This document shows, piece after piece, positions 1 through 12,900 of a stretch of DNA of 64,000 nucleotides. This stretch comes from Heliopora coerulea. Lineage: Eukaryota; Cnidaria; Anthozoa; Scleralcyonacea; Helioporidae. The number at the start of each line of letters is the position of its first letter. Position 1 is the first letter of the stretch. Location: contig JASJOG010000465.1 in the NCBI GenBank assembly GCA_030142905.1, positions 1 through 64,000 on the forward strand, given 5' to 3'. The notes beneath the pieces are model-generated. The model saw nothing but the letters and a program-made list of their open reading frames with translations. It ran no database searches and was not told the origin of the DNA. The translations under genes and the position numbers were made by a program.

Positions 1-975
1 ATGCTTATTGGCGGTCCAAAAAGATTAAAATCAATTGATCACTTTGGTGTATCTTTAAATGATTGCTCTGTCGAAAGGATCCAGAGTTATAAATATCTTA
101 TAGGGGTGATTAATGAATCTCTTACGTGGGAAGATCATGTAGATTACATCAAAAGTAAGGTGAAGAAGCGACTGGGATTATTGAAAAGAATCAAGTATTT
201 GTTACCGGTTTGAGCATGTAAACTTCTGGCAACAACAACAATCTTACCACTATTAGATTACGCAGATATTATGTGGGGAGATAAGAATAATAAAACACTA
301 ATGGATGGAATTCAAATTCTTCAAAATATAATGGCAAAAATTATTTTGGGTAAGCCTGTTTATGCTTCTGCAACTGAAGTTTCGGATGAGTTAGAATGGG
401 AGACGATGTCTAAAAGAAGAAAGCTGCATCGACTTCATTTTATGCATAAAAGTAGTCAACAATGTCTTTGATTGGGATTTCCATATTCCTCAACAACAGG
501 AAGTGCATGGTTATGATAATAGGAGGAAAATCAGATCTAAAGATACCAACATCTCGTGCGAAATGGGGAAAGTATCAACTCGCACATCATGGTGTTATGG
601 AATGGAATTCTATTCCAGAGAACGTTAGAAACATTAAGAACGTTAAAGCATTTTTAAAAGCCAGTAAATTACATATTTAACACTGAATAATTTTATTTAT
701 TTTATTTTTTTAGCCTTTGTTGTTTTTTTAAAGCTGGTGAATTATTTATTTAATACTGAATATTTTTATTTATTTTAATTTTTACCCTTGTTGTCATTTA
801 TGTAATTAATCACATATCTGTTGTGTTTTTAATGTATTTATTTATTTTTAGCTTGATTGTAGGGCCCCACTAAAAAGCACTTATAGTGAGTGGGCTCCCT
901 ACTAAAAGATTTATTATAAATAAATAAATGAATAAATAAATAAATAAATAAATAAACAAATAAATAAATAAATTA
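1..975 (+). mobile_element. 3' end of a CR1/L2-like non-LTR retrotransposon (LINE), decayed
   Basis: The conceptual translation of the first 680 bases gives the C-terminal part of a LINE reverse transcriptase: YKYLIGVINESLTWEDHVDY followed by a KRLGLLKRIKYLLP segment, then LDYADIMWGDKN and a terminal WNSIPENVRNIKNVKAFLKA block, which is the usual order at the end of Jockey/CR1-superfamily polymerases. The reading frame is broken at least twice (stop at 211-213 and a frameshift near 470), so this copy is dead. After the coding part there is a short AT-rich 3' UTR with a hairpin-like GGGCCCCACT / AGTGAGTGGGCTCCC sequence and a terminal run of AAATA repeats, typical of the 3' end of this LINE class. 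The 5' part lies outside the window. Clade assignment is tentative. Confidence 0.8.
917..973 (+). repeat. AAATA/AAAT simple repeat at LINE tail
   Basis: Short tandem TAAATAAATAAA run that forms the 3' tail of the LINE fragment just upstream; CR1/L2-type LINEs end in such short repeats rather than poly(A). Confidence 0.85.
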
Positions 976-1638
976 GTTTGTAATAGCATGATGACCGACG
1001 AAATTTACTTGGTACTGTTTCAAGTTCTTTTTGGGGATGTTAGTATTGTTCACGGCGGGTACCAGCACTTGTATAAAATGAGTTGTTCCATGCTTAAATT
1101 TAAAAGCATTATTTGATGTTCGCTCGTGGATATTAACGAGGAAAAATTAGAAATTTCCCTTCTTTTGAGGAAAATTAGTAAAAGTATGCATGCTGATGAG
1201 GGAATTAGAAATTAAATCTCCCCTTGAGAACAATAGAATCGGAGGTCATCATGGTATTAACTAAATAATCTGATTAAAATAGAAAATAATTTCCTATTTT
1301 TCAGCTTTCTAACAAAATCTAATTTAAAAGTTCGTTTACACATGCGATTTAGTACATTGCGATTGTCGTCCTGATGTATGCAATAAACCCATAAGAGTCT
1401 ATGCGGCAAGACATCCCTATCTTGGTTCGTTCCAGTTTGTCCTCAATACTCTCGCCAGTTTAATATATAAGCCAAGATGTCCAATCGCGATGCAAAAAAA
1501 GAACGAAAGATGAAAAGTTAACTTTATTAACACATTGATGCAGGGAACAATTCGCCCGAAAATAATCGACTATCAACCAGAGACAAGCTTAAGAAAAGAG
1601 AACTCTTGTTTACGAAAGTAAGCCACTTCAGCAATCAG
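976..1638. other. No recognisable feature
   Basis: About 660 bases of AT-rich sequence with many stops in all frames. I see no RRM1 exon, no transposase motif and no obvious inverted repeat here. If RRM1 continues leftwards, this is intronic. Confidence 0.5.
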
Positions 1639-1699
1639 AAAAAAAGGAAGAAAAAAAGAAAGTAAGAAAGAAAGTAAGAAAGAAAGTAAGAAAGAAAAA
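1639..1699 (+). repeat. GAAA/GTAA purine-rich microsatellite
   Basis: Degenerate tandem AAGAAAGT units, almost pure A/G on this strand. Confidence 0.85.
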
Positions 1700-2039
1700 T
1701 GGCGGCAAGTACTTCAGACGTGGATGTATGAGCTCCTACTGTTTAGTCAAAAGCCAGTCAAACCAGGACGCGCCAATCCTTGAAACAAGCGTGTAATCTA
1801 CACTGTGCACTAATCTTTCTGGATTAGTAAGTTGCAGACTGGTTAGTCAACACTTTTATGATATTTTTAACAATTTTATTACAAATATCTTACACGTGGA
1901 TAACTGCGACGTCATCCGTGACCTTGAAGGAATCAAGCAATTTCCAAGAAACTGCTTTGAATACGAATTCATATCACAAAATAACGAAGAGAAAATGGTA
2001 CGATGGACAGCGATAATGTTACAGGATTTATAGAATTGT

Positions 2040-2940
2040 CGCTCTAAAGCGCTTGAACTAAGAAATGATGATAACCCACCGCTGAAGGCAGACGGAAAGA
2101 AGAACTACTTGGATATTTTGCAACAACTATGGAACCAAAAGGGTTATCAACATCTAAATATATCGAGAGATAACTTGAGAGTGAGGGAAAATCAGCTTAA
2201 ATAGGAAACGTTGACCGATGCCAAGTCAGTTCGAGAGGAAATACTAGAACAGCAAAGATCGGCGATAAATTTTAGTGAAAATATTCAAGAAGAAAATGCT
2301 AATTCCGCTAGACACATTGAAGCTGAAAGCAATGGCATGTGTATTCAGTGGGAAAATACAATAACGATAGAAACTGAAGAACTCTCTGGGAAGCGAATTT
2401 CCTATCATTAAACACCAAAGAAATACAGCAATATAAGGAGGTAATGGAAACAGCAAATACTATTATGTCAACAATAGTTGAATCACCTGGGAACTTTGGA
2501 AATCGTACGTGGAATATAAGGACTAAGATTAGCCCAACTTCATCAGAGTTAAGGGTTCTTAATTCTGTTGCCAACAGACTGTGGGATGAGGAACAAAAAT
2601 CCAGCAATACTGACCCAAGAGTACATCTGTGGCGACATAATTATATAATATACGCTACTGCGGCAGCCTGGCTCTTGAAGACGGGCAAAGCCAAGAAAAA
2701 CGGGTCACCAAGAGAAAATCAACAACGACCAATGATACCCATTTGGTTAAAGAAAATCGAAATAGAAGTTGCGAAAACAAGAAAAGAAATTTCCATGGCA
2801 ATTGCGGAAATCCATCGACTGCAGAGCAATGAAAAACGTACAAGAAAAGGGAAAAAGAATCAAAAGTATTTAAAAGAGGAAAGAAAAGTCAAACTCAGTT
2901 GCTCTAGTCTTTACGCATTCATTACATTTTTCATTACAAA
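2040..2940 (+). mobile_element. 5'-part ORF fragment of a cnidarian-type LINE (upstream of the RT domain), decayed
   Basis: Frame 3 carries KKNYLDILQQLWNQKGYQHL, a stop at 2202, then a second stretch to 2411. An adjacent open frame (2444-2977) contains ELRVLNSVANRLWDEE, a hydrophobic IIYATAAAWLLKTGKA segment, PIWLKKIEIEVAKTRKEIS and a basic KRTRKGKKNQKYLKEE tail. This order (LNxVxNRxL, YAxA.., PxWxxxxExxIxxxRxxxS) is what I recall for the region preceding reverse transcriptase in a LINE group common in corals and hydra; the match is from memory of motif style, not from a search. The RT domain does not follow: the homology stops where the hAT fragment on the other strand begins near 2945. Stops and a frameshift mark it as a relic. 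Confidence 0.6.
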
Positions 2941-2949
2941 AACTGCAGC

Positions 2950-5584
2950 CTATTTTTTATCAGAGCAAGTTTGCTGAAGGAACGTTCCCCTGATGCCACC
3001 GATACAGGAATGGAAAATACGAAGGCAAATGCAAATCTGCGGATACAAGGACTGGGTCTTCTTCTCAAAAATATAATTTAGCAAAGCTAGTGCCTTGTTT
3101 CTCTTAGCTGTTATCCCATCTCCAAGACCACTACAAAATTTGGCATAATGTCGAAAGCTCCTCCTCCAGGTCGTCCTTGATGACATCATTGCGATAGCTC
3201 TCAGCAAGGCTTTTGGCTTGTTTCTCGACAACTTCATGGCTTGGATTTGTAGGAGGATTCACGATGAACTCAAACATGTTTGCAATTTTCTCCACCGCTT
3301 CAAATCGTTCCGTTAGCTGCAGCAAAAGATTGTCCAAAGCCAGGTAGAAGATGTTTACTTTGAAGGCTTCTTCTTGGATAGAATGGACATGCTTCTCTGT
3401 TTCATTCGGATTTCTGATCGTTTTCTTTCTCGAACGTTTTTCCTTCAATGTTGTCGGCTGTTCCAAGGCGGTTGAAACCAGCTTTGCCTCTTCAAGCACA
3501 TTTCCCCACGAATCTCGAAGAGTCTGGATATCTTTGCGTAAGCAGCCAAGATATTTGGCTTCTTCTGCGATAGAGATGTCTGCATATTGCAGTAGCTTGT
3601 TGACATCATCTGTACACTGGAGGGTTTTGAACCAAACCGTTGCCAGCAGAATGTATTCAAATGACTTCATAAATTGTGAGTAGGTATTCGGAATAACTGT
3701 AAGCTTCAGCTGTTAAATCAAGCTCGGTTTGCATTTTGGAGAGGGCCTCAAGCATCTTCTTGTGATTCTTCACGAGCGGTCTGATTGCATCTATTCTTGC
3801 GCTCTATCTGGTTTGTGATAGACTGTGCAATGAAACGCCTACGGTTTCCTTCAGAATCTTCCAACAGGATGGACTTGCAGAAAACAAATTATAAAGTTTT
3901 TGGACATTGCCAAAAAAGGTCTTGATTTCAGGTGCCACCTCAACCGCATGCACACCACATAAATTCAATGTGTGTGTACTACAAGGGGCATAAAAGGCCT
4001 GAGGATTTTTTTCCAAGATTAAAGCCTGCACTCCTTTGTAGAACCCGGGCATGTTTGAGCCGTTATCATAACACTGACCTCTGCATCTAGCAAGGGCGAT
4101 CTTGTGATCTTCTAGAGTGCAAAGGATAATTTGACAGATGTCTTCACCTTTCTTCTTCTCGAAATCTTTGATGGTAAGAAATCTCTCAACCACTTCTCAG
4201 GTGCTGTTCTTAAGAACAGTATATCGTAATACGAAGGTGAGTTGCTCTGTATGACAAACATCTGGTGTTCCATCCACTATCAGACCATAATAGAAGGACC
4301 GATCTATTTCTGATAAGATTTCATCTAGAATCTTTCTTGCACATATGGACAGGAACTCGTTTTGACTTTGCCATGACAAATAATGAGCTTACATCTGGTG
4401 TTCCGTCCACTATCAGACCATACTAGAAGGACCGATCTATTTCTGATAAGATTTCATCTAGAATCTTTCTTGCACATATGGACAGGAACTCGTTTTGACT
4501 TTGCCATGACAAATAATGAGCTTGCATGTGCTGCCCCCTTTTTTGATGCTTCATGACCGTATCTAAATGTTCCTTTATTGTTGGGTTGTAAGAGCTAATG
4601 AGTTCTAGAATTCCAAGAGAGATAAACCGTTGCCCAAATCTCCTACATCAGAACTCGAGCCTCTAAAGGGAAGATTTCTTTCAGCCAAGAACAGCGTCAC
4701 TTCAAGCAGACATCTCAAAATCCTTGTCCATGTCTATTGCTCTGCAGCAAACACCTCTTGTTGAAGGCGGTCTATTCCACTCTTATTCTCCAAAGAAACG
4801 AGGAGGTCTCTCCACATGATATAATTAGAGACGTGCATTACACTTCTCTCGTGGGTCTGTACTTTCTCATACAGTTTTCGCCATTTGTCTTTACAACCTA
4901 GTTCGGTTGACTGAAATCAGATAATGCCAAAGAGGGGGATTTAGTGTTGAAAAGGCAACATGAGAAGCAGTAAAGACTCGATGCCATTTTGCTCCATACC
5001 AGCCAATCCCTGTAAACCGTTTCACCATTGGGCATTCTCTTGAAAAATATGCTCATTGGAAACGATCTATTCTTGGTATCTCTTGGCAAGTTGTTAGGAA
5101 TTGTCGGAGGTCCCATGAGAGCAATGGTATCTCTGTCTTTGTCAGAAAGCCTTTTCCACGTTGCGACATCATTACTCGGTGGTACTGGGGCGGGCTCGGT
5201 GGTTTCATCAATAACGTCGGCAACTAATTTTTCTGATCCTGTTGATTCACTTGAAGTTGATGAACCCGATACTTGGATGGGTGTCTTCTCGTAATCCTTC
5301 ATGTAAACTGCTGTCATTGTAGAATCTCGTAATCTGTCTTCGTAGGTTGGACTAACACCATGCTCCAATGACCGTTTCTCCTCCTGAATAGGCGAGTTAC
5401 TTGCTTCACAAGGGATTTCTTCAGATTCTTCGTCATTTGAAGCACCCTGCGCTTCTTCTGTTGCTATTTCTCCAAATTCACCCCAGTTAAGTCGATCTAA
5501 TGTCCGTCTTCCTTTTGCCTCATTCTGTAACCGTGCCTCCTTTTGCTTCCTTTTGGCATAACCGGATAGATACCTTCTCTTCAT
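2950..5584 (-). pseudogene. Decayed hAT-type transposase, ZMYM1-like (TTF zinc finger + DUF4371 + hAT dimerisation)
   Basis: Read from 5584 downwards the pieces fall in family order. The N-terminal 228 codons start with a basic RRYLSGYAKRKQKEAR segment, then an acidic linker, then NRSFPMSIFFKRMPNGETVY and DWLVWSKMASSLYCFSCCLF, a TTF-type zinc-finger pattern. Near 4380-4197 is FYYGLIVDGTPDVCHTEQL (DUF4371). Between 4193 and 3804 are CYDNGSNMPGFYKGVQ and PCSTHTLNLCG, the catalytic RNase H-like core of hAT transposases. A helical region follows (3670-3131). A shifted frame near 2995-2955 reads ASGERSFSKLALIKN, the start of the hAT C-terminal dimerisation motif. At least three frameshifts or stops and a 133-bp internal tandem duplication disable it. 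Family members catalyse cut-and-paste transposition; domesticated ZMYM relatives exist, but this copy cannot encode a protein. Confidence 0.9.
4258..4523. repeat. 133-bp tandem duplication inside the hAT pseudogene
   Basis: Bases 4258-4390 and 4391-4523 are near-identical (I noticed two substitutions). The unit length is not a multiple of three, so it shifts the DUF4371 reading frame. Both copies carry the start of ACATCTGGTGTTCC and end in TAATGAGCTT. Confidence 0.95.
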
Positions 5585-5984
5585 TCAGACTGCTGTTTGA
5601 CTATTAATAATTATTACTGCTTTTGCGACTCAGCGACTGTAATGCAACTGTGACCGTCAGACTTATGCAATGAGTGAAACCACTACTGTAGAAGCGTAAC
5701 ACGATATCAGTATTTACGCATACAAGCAGGTGCATCAAAAGTGTTGAAAGCTAGTAAACAGTCACGCAACCAAATTTTCTATCACATCATGTCATCATAG
5801 ATTCATAGTATCAAAGATTTATCGGGCGGAAATCTTAATCGAAGTATGAATATCAGAGCCCAACTCCGAATTCTATTGTAAAGCCATCTCATAAGAAAAC
5901 GGAACAAACAAACACACTTTGATGTTTCGTTTCAGAGTGATTATATCACATTAAAAGATCAATAATTTGAGATCACGCTTTCCG
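5585..5984. other. 5' untranslated/subterminal part of the hAT relic; no separate gene seen
   Basis: AT-rich sequence immediately upstream (minus strand) of the transposase start. I see no other motif. It presumably belongs to the non-coding left arm of the hAT element. Confidence 0.4.
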
Positions 5985-6100
5985 GAGTCCCGCGCTTTCT
6001 GGGGCCCTTTGCTTTCCGGGGCTCCGCGCAATTTGGAACCCCACACTTTTAGGGGCCTCACGCTTCCCAGGGCACCCTGCGCTTTGTGGGGCCCCTGCGC
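5985..6100. repeat. Degenerate GC-rich minisatellite, about 20-bp unit
   Basis: Roughly five imperfect copies of a GCGCTTTCTGGGGCCCC-like unit, for example CGCGCTTTCTGGGGCCC, TTGCTTTCCGGGGCTCC and TGCGCTTTGTGGGGCCC. It stands out from the AT-rich surroundings and lies just inside the probable hAT terminus. Confidence 0.7.
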
Positions 6101-6156
6101 CGCCTACAATCCCCAAACGAAGAAAAAATAAATTAAAAATATGTGAGTAACTATTT

Positions 6157-6222
6157 CAGGGGCCGCTCTCCAGTTGGGGGCCAGGGGCAACTTGCCCCCC
6201 CGCCACCTTTTCGGCGGCCCTG
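6157..6222 (-). mobile_element. Probable hAT terminus / very short foldback end
   Basis: Reading the minus strand from 6222 gives CAGGGCCGCCGAAAAGG followed by a G-run and CAAGTTGCCCC, a start typical of hAT terminal inverted repeats (CAGGG...). The opposite edge at 6157 is CAGGGGCCGC, so the 66-bp block has weak inverted ends of its own. It may be the outer end of the adjacent transposase relic; a partner end near 2940 was not seen. Confidence 0.45.
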
Positions 6223-6238
6223 ACAATTTGGCATTATT

Positions 6239-6440
6239 AAGACGATACCTCCCCCAAACACTATTGTGGGACCTAAACCGGTTGTGAAGAATGATGACTT
6301 GGAGGTCTTCTGGGACATTCCAATTTACTCTTTTGGCCTCAGCTCCCAACAATAGTTGAAGAGGGAAATAGGCCGGATATGGTAGTTATCAATCAAAGAA
6401 GTAAGACGGTTGCTGTTGTTGATAAAAGTGTTCAGGTTAC
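6239..6440 (+). mobile_element. C-terminal fragment of a LINE polyprotein
   Basis: Contains NTIVGPKPVVKNDDLEVFWD followed by IPIY, a stop, then in a shifted frame NRPDMVVINQRSKTVAVVD. WDIPIY...RPD(I/M)V...K..(V/L)(I/V)D is the pattern I associate with the extreme C-terminus of the same coral LINE group as the fragment near 2.0-2.9 kb. The two may be remains of one element split by the hAT relic, although the reverse transcriptase between them is missing. Confidence 0.6.
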
Positions 6441-6595
6441 TCGATTACAGCCCTGAACATATTTTATGTAATTATCTTTTCAAATAAGACATTAAAGTAA
6501 AAGAAAGTAATCTAGTTAGTAATCTAGTTTCTATCACAACTTGAAGACACTCAAGCAATTTCTTTTTGTTAAAAGAAAACAAATCTTTGACTTAC

Positions 6596-6940
6596 CCCTG
6601 CAATGTAACTTCCACACGCCCTGATGCAGTGAACGCTCAATCCAATCCCCCCAGCATATTTTGAAACGAGGGCACATCTCGTGAGAGTTTCGTAAATGCC
6701 ATCTATGCTATCTTCCTTCATACCAAGGAGAAAACAACTTGACAGTTGCGGTCTGTTGGTACCAGCGTTGAATAGCGTAGGAGACGCATGGGTAAACCAC
6801 CTTTCCGACATCAAGTTGTACGTCGCAATTGCTGCTTCAGTATCTTCTCCATGTATACCAACTGATACTCTCATCAACATGTGTTGGGGCCTCTCGGCGG
6901 CTTTTCCATTTAGTTTTAACAAGTACGATCTCTCTAAAGC
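6596..6940 (-). CDS. RRM1: RRM1 exon 6 (last exon inside window)
   Basis: 115 codons from [20 protein letters not shown] to [11 protein letters not shown], containing [27 protein letters not shown] with the redox cysteine, and [11 protein letters not shown]. Acceptor CTACAG, donor GTAAGT, phase 0 end. The following exon is absent from the window. Confidence 0.97.
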
Positions 6941-9900
6941 CTGTAGGATATAATTACAGTAACAGACATTGAAAATTGGCACAAATCTTAACGCCAGCAT
7001 TTGCAGTGAAATGGCAACTATTACAGCTTAAGTTCAATTGCCTAATTTATGGTTGACAAAGCAACGAAGCACTGGCCAATTATACTCTAATACAGTGCTC
7101 CTTACTTCAAAATGTTTCCCTGGTTTTTGTACTTTTCTAGGCACAACAAACGTTCCCGATGTCAATTTCAAAGAAAACATACGACGTAATGCCTTAAAAA
7201 TTAGCTACAGTATATTTTTAAGTCTATCTGCTTATTTTAAATGTTTAAATAATCCATGCATGCTTACCTTGAAGCCAAAGTAAGAGTAATTGAAGTCTCT
7301 GTCGTAAATAATGGCTGAATTGAGCACCTAGAGACAAATAAGACACAGTATATGTACATTTGTGTACAGATATATGGACCATATTTTAATAGATGTAAAT
7401 GTGATGAGCAGTAATCTCACAAATAAAATGTATTCAGTAATGTTATGGGATAAATGCCCAAAACACTGGTTGTCCCAACTTGGGAGGGCATACTGCCAGG
7501 ATCCACTCTTTATCCAATGTTCCAAGAGGAACTTTTAAAAAACTTTTTTATTAGAACAATATTTCAACATATGGTATGGTAACAGATAAATCGGAGAGAC
7601 CATGATGATTGTAACTGTAGAAGTGAGTGTACAAATGCTCACTGGGTATATCTCTCCGCGCTTTACCATATCTCATGAGGCCACTTTTCCAAATGGTTAT
7701 TAAACTGCTCTCCAAATGTTGTAACGGTACTACCTGCGAGTGGTACACGATAGTGCAGAATGACAATCAAAATAATAGTCAATAAAAAGCGTTTACTCAG
7801 AGTTAAAATTTCTAGGGGTTTCAAAAAGATTTAGGAGCAGAGTAGGAGTACGGGGTTTACCGAGGGCCAGAGACCCGATCACCGTAGTGGCATTGAATCT
7901 CACCTGGAAGCACGTTCCCGCAGAAAAATATTAAATCTAGCAGTCTCACTTAAAAGTTCAGAAAAAACCAAGATAATCCTTCTAGGCAGTTTGTCCACCT
8001 ATGGCCAAAGCAGGCGTCAGAAGTACGACTTAAGGCTGTTTTCCACTAGGCGAATTTTGTCGCGCGAATCGACTCTTCATTGTTTAAATTGAATAGATCT
8101 ATCATTTATTCCAGTCGAAAGCTCATGAGACAAAAGAAAAAGTCGCTTCGCGCGAAGAAATTCGTCTAGTGGAAAATGGCCTTAACAAACGTCGCTTGCG
8201 ATGCGCGATGCCTTGTTTTCAGACACCTGCTATTACCACAAGTGTGCATACCCACCATTGCCACAGGATCCTTATCCAAAGGAAGTCTAGACCTGACTAA
8301 ATGGTCCCTTAAGTTACAAGGCCTCATAAAACATTTGGAAAGCGAGTTTAATAACCATAGAAGTAGCCCCATGAGGTATGGTAAATGGCACAGAGATAAA
8401 TCTGGTGAGCATTTGTACACACACTTCTACAGTTACAATCATCAGGGTCTCCGATTTGTCCGTTACCATAATTAATAAGGCCAATCCTAATGAGCCTACT
8501 AAGCGTGAGGGATTCTGGGCAAATAAACTCAATTCATTTATTCCTAGAGGACTTAATCAACATGATTTCTTTTAAGTAATTTACTTTTTGTGTAAAATCT
8601 TAAATAATTTTATTATTATTTATTCATATGTACTCTTATAAATCTGGGCGTTTTCTTCTGGTTGTTTGAGAATGCCATTCTTTCTTGCTTCTGTATTTTT
8701 GACTAAAATAGAATTTGGTAAGACAAATTTTTTTCTGTTGTAGTGGAATTTTAATGTTTCAGTATGTACTCAGATGTACCAGTAGTTGCTTTCCATGCTA
8801 ACAGTATTAATGTACAGTAAGGTATTCTTATTAGTACATCAACAACCACTTACATCTGCATTTTTCATTATAATATCATAAGTTTGCTTTGAAATCAACG
8901 GTGAATGTTTTTTATTCTTGGGGTTGACATGTGCATACAATGCTGCCATTACATCTAGAGTAAAAGATAAAAATATTGATTTAAGTTGTTTTCTTAGTGG
9001 ATAAATGTTAGAAATGAACTTTGATGATGCAAAGGTACTGTAGAAGCAAGCACAAACTTCAATTTTTAATTTTACATACCACTACTGCAGATTTGTAAAA
9101 TTGTCCAGTGTTTTTCCAATGGATTTACAGGTAAATACATGTAGGGCACTCTACTATTAAGAAGGGGTATTGCTCACATGTTAAACACTCTTTGGCCAAA
9201 TGAAGGCACTAAGGAGTACTTTCACATACAGTTGATAGTTTGTGGAAACAATCATTGATGCTTAGCAACATGTCATCAGGGTGAAAGGGGTTGTTAAAAG
9301 TTTACCAAGATACAGTATGTTGAGGCCATAATGCTTTTGATACTGGTTGTAGTGGAGTGCTACTCTGACATAAAATCTAGTTAACTCATTAAGGGGCAGG
9401 GTTTATTTCTCTGATGAGTAAAATCATCTGGCATTAGCCAGGGTAAAACATTAAAGTGCACCCTTGCCCCTTAATGGGTTAAAGAAAATTACAACAGTTT
9501 TACATGATGCAATTAGAATTTAAATTTCTTTTTAATCAGTCGGTAGCAAATCTTTACTTTGACATTTTCCTCCTACAGTGTTATGACAATTGGAAGCTCC
9601 AAATTTGAAAAATAAATTGAAAAGTCCACATGTGATCTTTAGAGGTCTGTGTTGCATAGAAGCAGATGATGGATCAGATGGTGTATGGGTTGAACTCTTC
9701 GATGACTTTATTGCAAATATGGCAAACACAACAACATGTTACCAACATGGTCTGTCACAGACGCATAGCCAGCTTGATAATTGGGGGGGGGCCTTATTCA
9801 TATATTTGTGTTCACAGACTGTGAAAACAATCGATTTCAAAGGAAATGAATAATGCAGAACATGAATATATGAATAAGGGCCCCCCCAATTATTGAGCTG

Positions 9901-12900
9901 GCTACGCATCTGGTCTGTCAAGAATGGATCATCCATCAATCTTGAAGAAAAACTGTTGGGACACTTTCCATTCAAGACCAAACTGAGACACTTTTTACTT
10001 GTGTTTCCCATGACATGAGCACTTCTAAAGCACCACGGCAGTGTTGTCACAAAGTTTGTCAATAGACAACAAAAATGCTGTCGTAGGTGGCAGGTTTTAT
10101 GTGCAGCAAAATGCACGATTCTTTAGGCCTTGAGGGGTCAAGGGAATTTGGCTGCAGGAAACATTTGAAATGCAGGTGCTTTGCATTGCCAGTTTCTATT
10201 TTTATCCCAAAAGTGCATTTTGATCATGATGAAAAAGATAGATGCTAAACACATTTCCAAATGTGAGTCCAAAGTTTGATTAATCTTGAAAGTTAAATTT
10301 AGTTACAAAAATGATAAGTTTATTATATTGTAATATGGGGAAGTTTGATGAAAAGTTCCAATCTTTCTCCCTACATCAGTTTATGTTGGTGAGATAACAA
10401 GCTGAGATACTAAGTTGACCACATTCATGGAAAACAAACCTTTCCTGAAGAAACAGCCAACAAAGTAGCCAGCCAAGATATGAAAGTAGGTGGTAAGTTT
10501 TGCTAGCCACCAGCTACTTTTGACAACACTGCCCATGGCCATCCCCCTTTTTCATTGTTGTTTTTGGTATCACATAATGAAAGCTGGCAAAAGATTAATA
10601 TTATTTAAGAAAGAATATTCTACTGCAGTTTGTCTCAACAGTTTTTGTCCAAGACTGTAGCCTACCTGCATACCCAACACACTGATATACACTAATATGG
10701 AAAACATTTACACATTTAGAAGTATATGTCAAAACTGTGATAAGGTAGTACCAGAAAAGGTTTTTGTAGTTTCTTTGTGCAAATTGGAAACAGCTATTCG
10801 TGCAGCCAAAGTAGCATAGTCAGGGTGCTTGGTAGTCATAGATGCAGCAGTCTCTGCAGCCAAAGTATCAAGTTCAGATGTGGTCACTCCACTATAAACA
10901 CCAGAAACTACTTTCATGGTAATATCAATCTATAAGTACAAATAGAAATTTAGATATTGCCAAAAACATATCCACATTATAGTGTATGTGCAATTAGACT
11001 AAAAAAAAATCTTCAACAGTAATTTAGTTTGTGCTAAAAGAAAATGCTTATAAGTAACATATGAAGGATAATTAACAATTTATCACCAGTTTCATAGAAT
11101 AAATGTCAGTTTTGTTGATTATTAGCTGTCCATTAACCAGCATTAAACACATTTTTTCAGATCAACATTGTCTTATACAGTGTATGCATCATTAAGAATA
11201 CATATTGACAGAAGAATGCCATAAGAACTTTATGATTAGAAACCAGGAACTAAAGGGCTTAGAAAATTAGAAACATCATTATCCTGCTTGGACTAAGAGG
11301 GACTATATGCCAACCAATGAAACAACTAGCTGTAATTTTGTCAAACTACATCATCCAGTAACAATTACACTGTACCCTAAAAAGCATAAGAGTACAAGTA
11401 TGTAATCTGACCAAGAAGGTAAATTTAGTCCTTCGAAATACATGTATACCACAAGTGCATACAGTAATTTCATTCCCACATTGTCACTATTGCAAGTACA
11501 GTTGATGTTATAAACCTTATCCTTGAATTCACTTTTTGCTTTTGATTTTCCAGAGTCTTCATGGTTTATCACAAATAAGTTTTGGAAGCCTGGTTAATCT
11601 GTACAAGCCAAGGGACAGCATATGGACCTACTGTACTGTAGTTACCCAAGAACAAACTTGTTACAACCTAACACACTGAAAGTTCTATAAGATGTCTTAT
11701 TTTGTCAGCATGGAATTAAGAGTATCACTCAGCATGGTACAAAACCTACCAAGAATCCCTCCAACATAATTTCTGCAGAGTAAAATCACCATTAGCTTTG
11801 CATGTAATCAGAACGAAATTCTATTAATCAATGTTTAATTCAATTCAGCAACCACAAATACACAACAAAAAGTAAGACAAGCATTTCTTCTGTTACTGTA
11901 ATTCCTTAATGCTATTCATTATATAAAGAGTACACCAAGTAAAACCTGCTGGCTATACCTAAACACAGTAACTATCACTATCAACACAGTTTCCAAAGGA
12001 GATTAAAATGTGTTGGCTCTATGGCTTTATAAGTTGACCCAGGAAAATAGGTCCACAGAGGAGGTGTACACTCACTGGGTTATATGTAGTAACTGGTTTA
12101 ATAGCTATCAATATTTCCAACTGTTAGCCTTGGATGTACCTCACCTGAAACTGGCATTTGTTTTCCAAATATGGATAACAGGATGCGACAAAAAGGAGTG
12201 GATAACATAATGAAAAGTCATATGGTACACCTTACCTATTTTTAAAATTTGACCTAATAGGCCAAAATGACATTCAGGTTTAACAAAATTTACTCACATG
12301 TCTTACAGCTTACATTTTACATGTCAACTTGCATTGTGACTTATTCCATGATTTTCAGGCTCACCAGTATATGTGATGATTCATTGAAGCACTTGATCAT
12401 GTTAATTTTCTATCCAATTATAGGTATAAACATATAAGTTATAATATTGTTGGCCCACTAATAATTGTGTTAACATGTATTCATTTAGAAGATCCTGGAT
12501 TGTGGTTATGATTTGAGTGTAATATTTATACATATACTTTAACATGAAGAATCACTACAGTATGATACTAAAGCCCAACTGTCATAAAGGTTGGTTTCCA
12601 TAATCAACATGCAGGCTTTTGCCCATTCTATCCACCTTGAATAAATAGGCCCTATGCAAATTATGGCGCCAAACACATGGAGGGACATAAAGCAATATAG
12701 AGCTAATTAGCCATTTTCCAGTGTTATATCAACGTCACAGGAAACACCTAAGTTAATGTGGCTTGAACTGCTGCATGAAAAAGTGGGAAGCTTAATGGCA
12801 AATTTGATCTTTCTTTGGGTTTATTTACACCTTTTGTTGTTCATTACCAGAAAATATACTATCATTAATGCCAACTGCAAACTCGTTATGCAAAAATACA

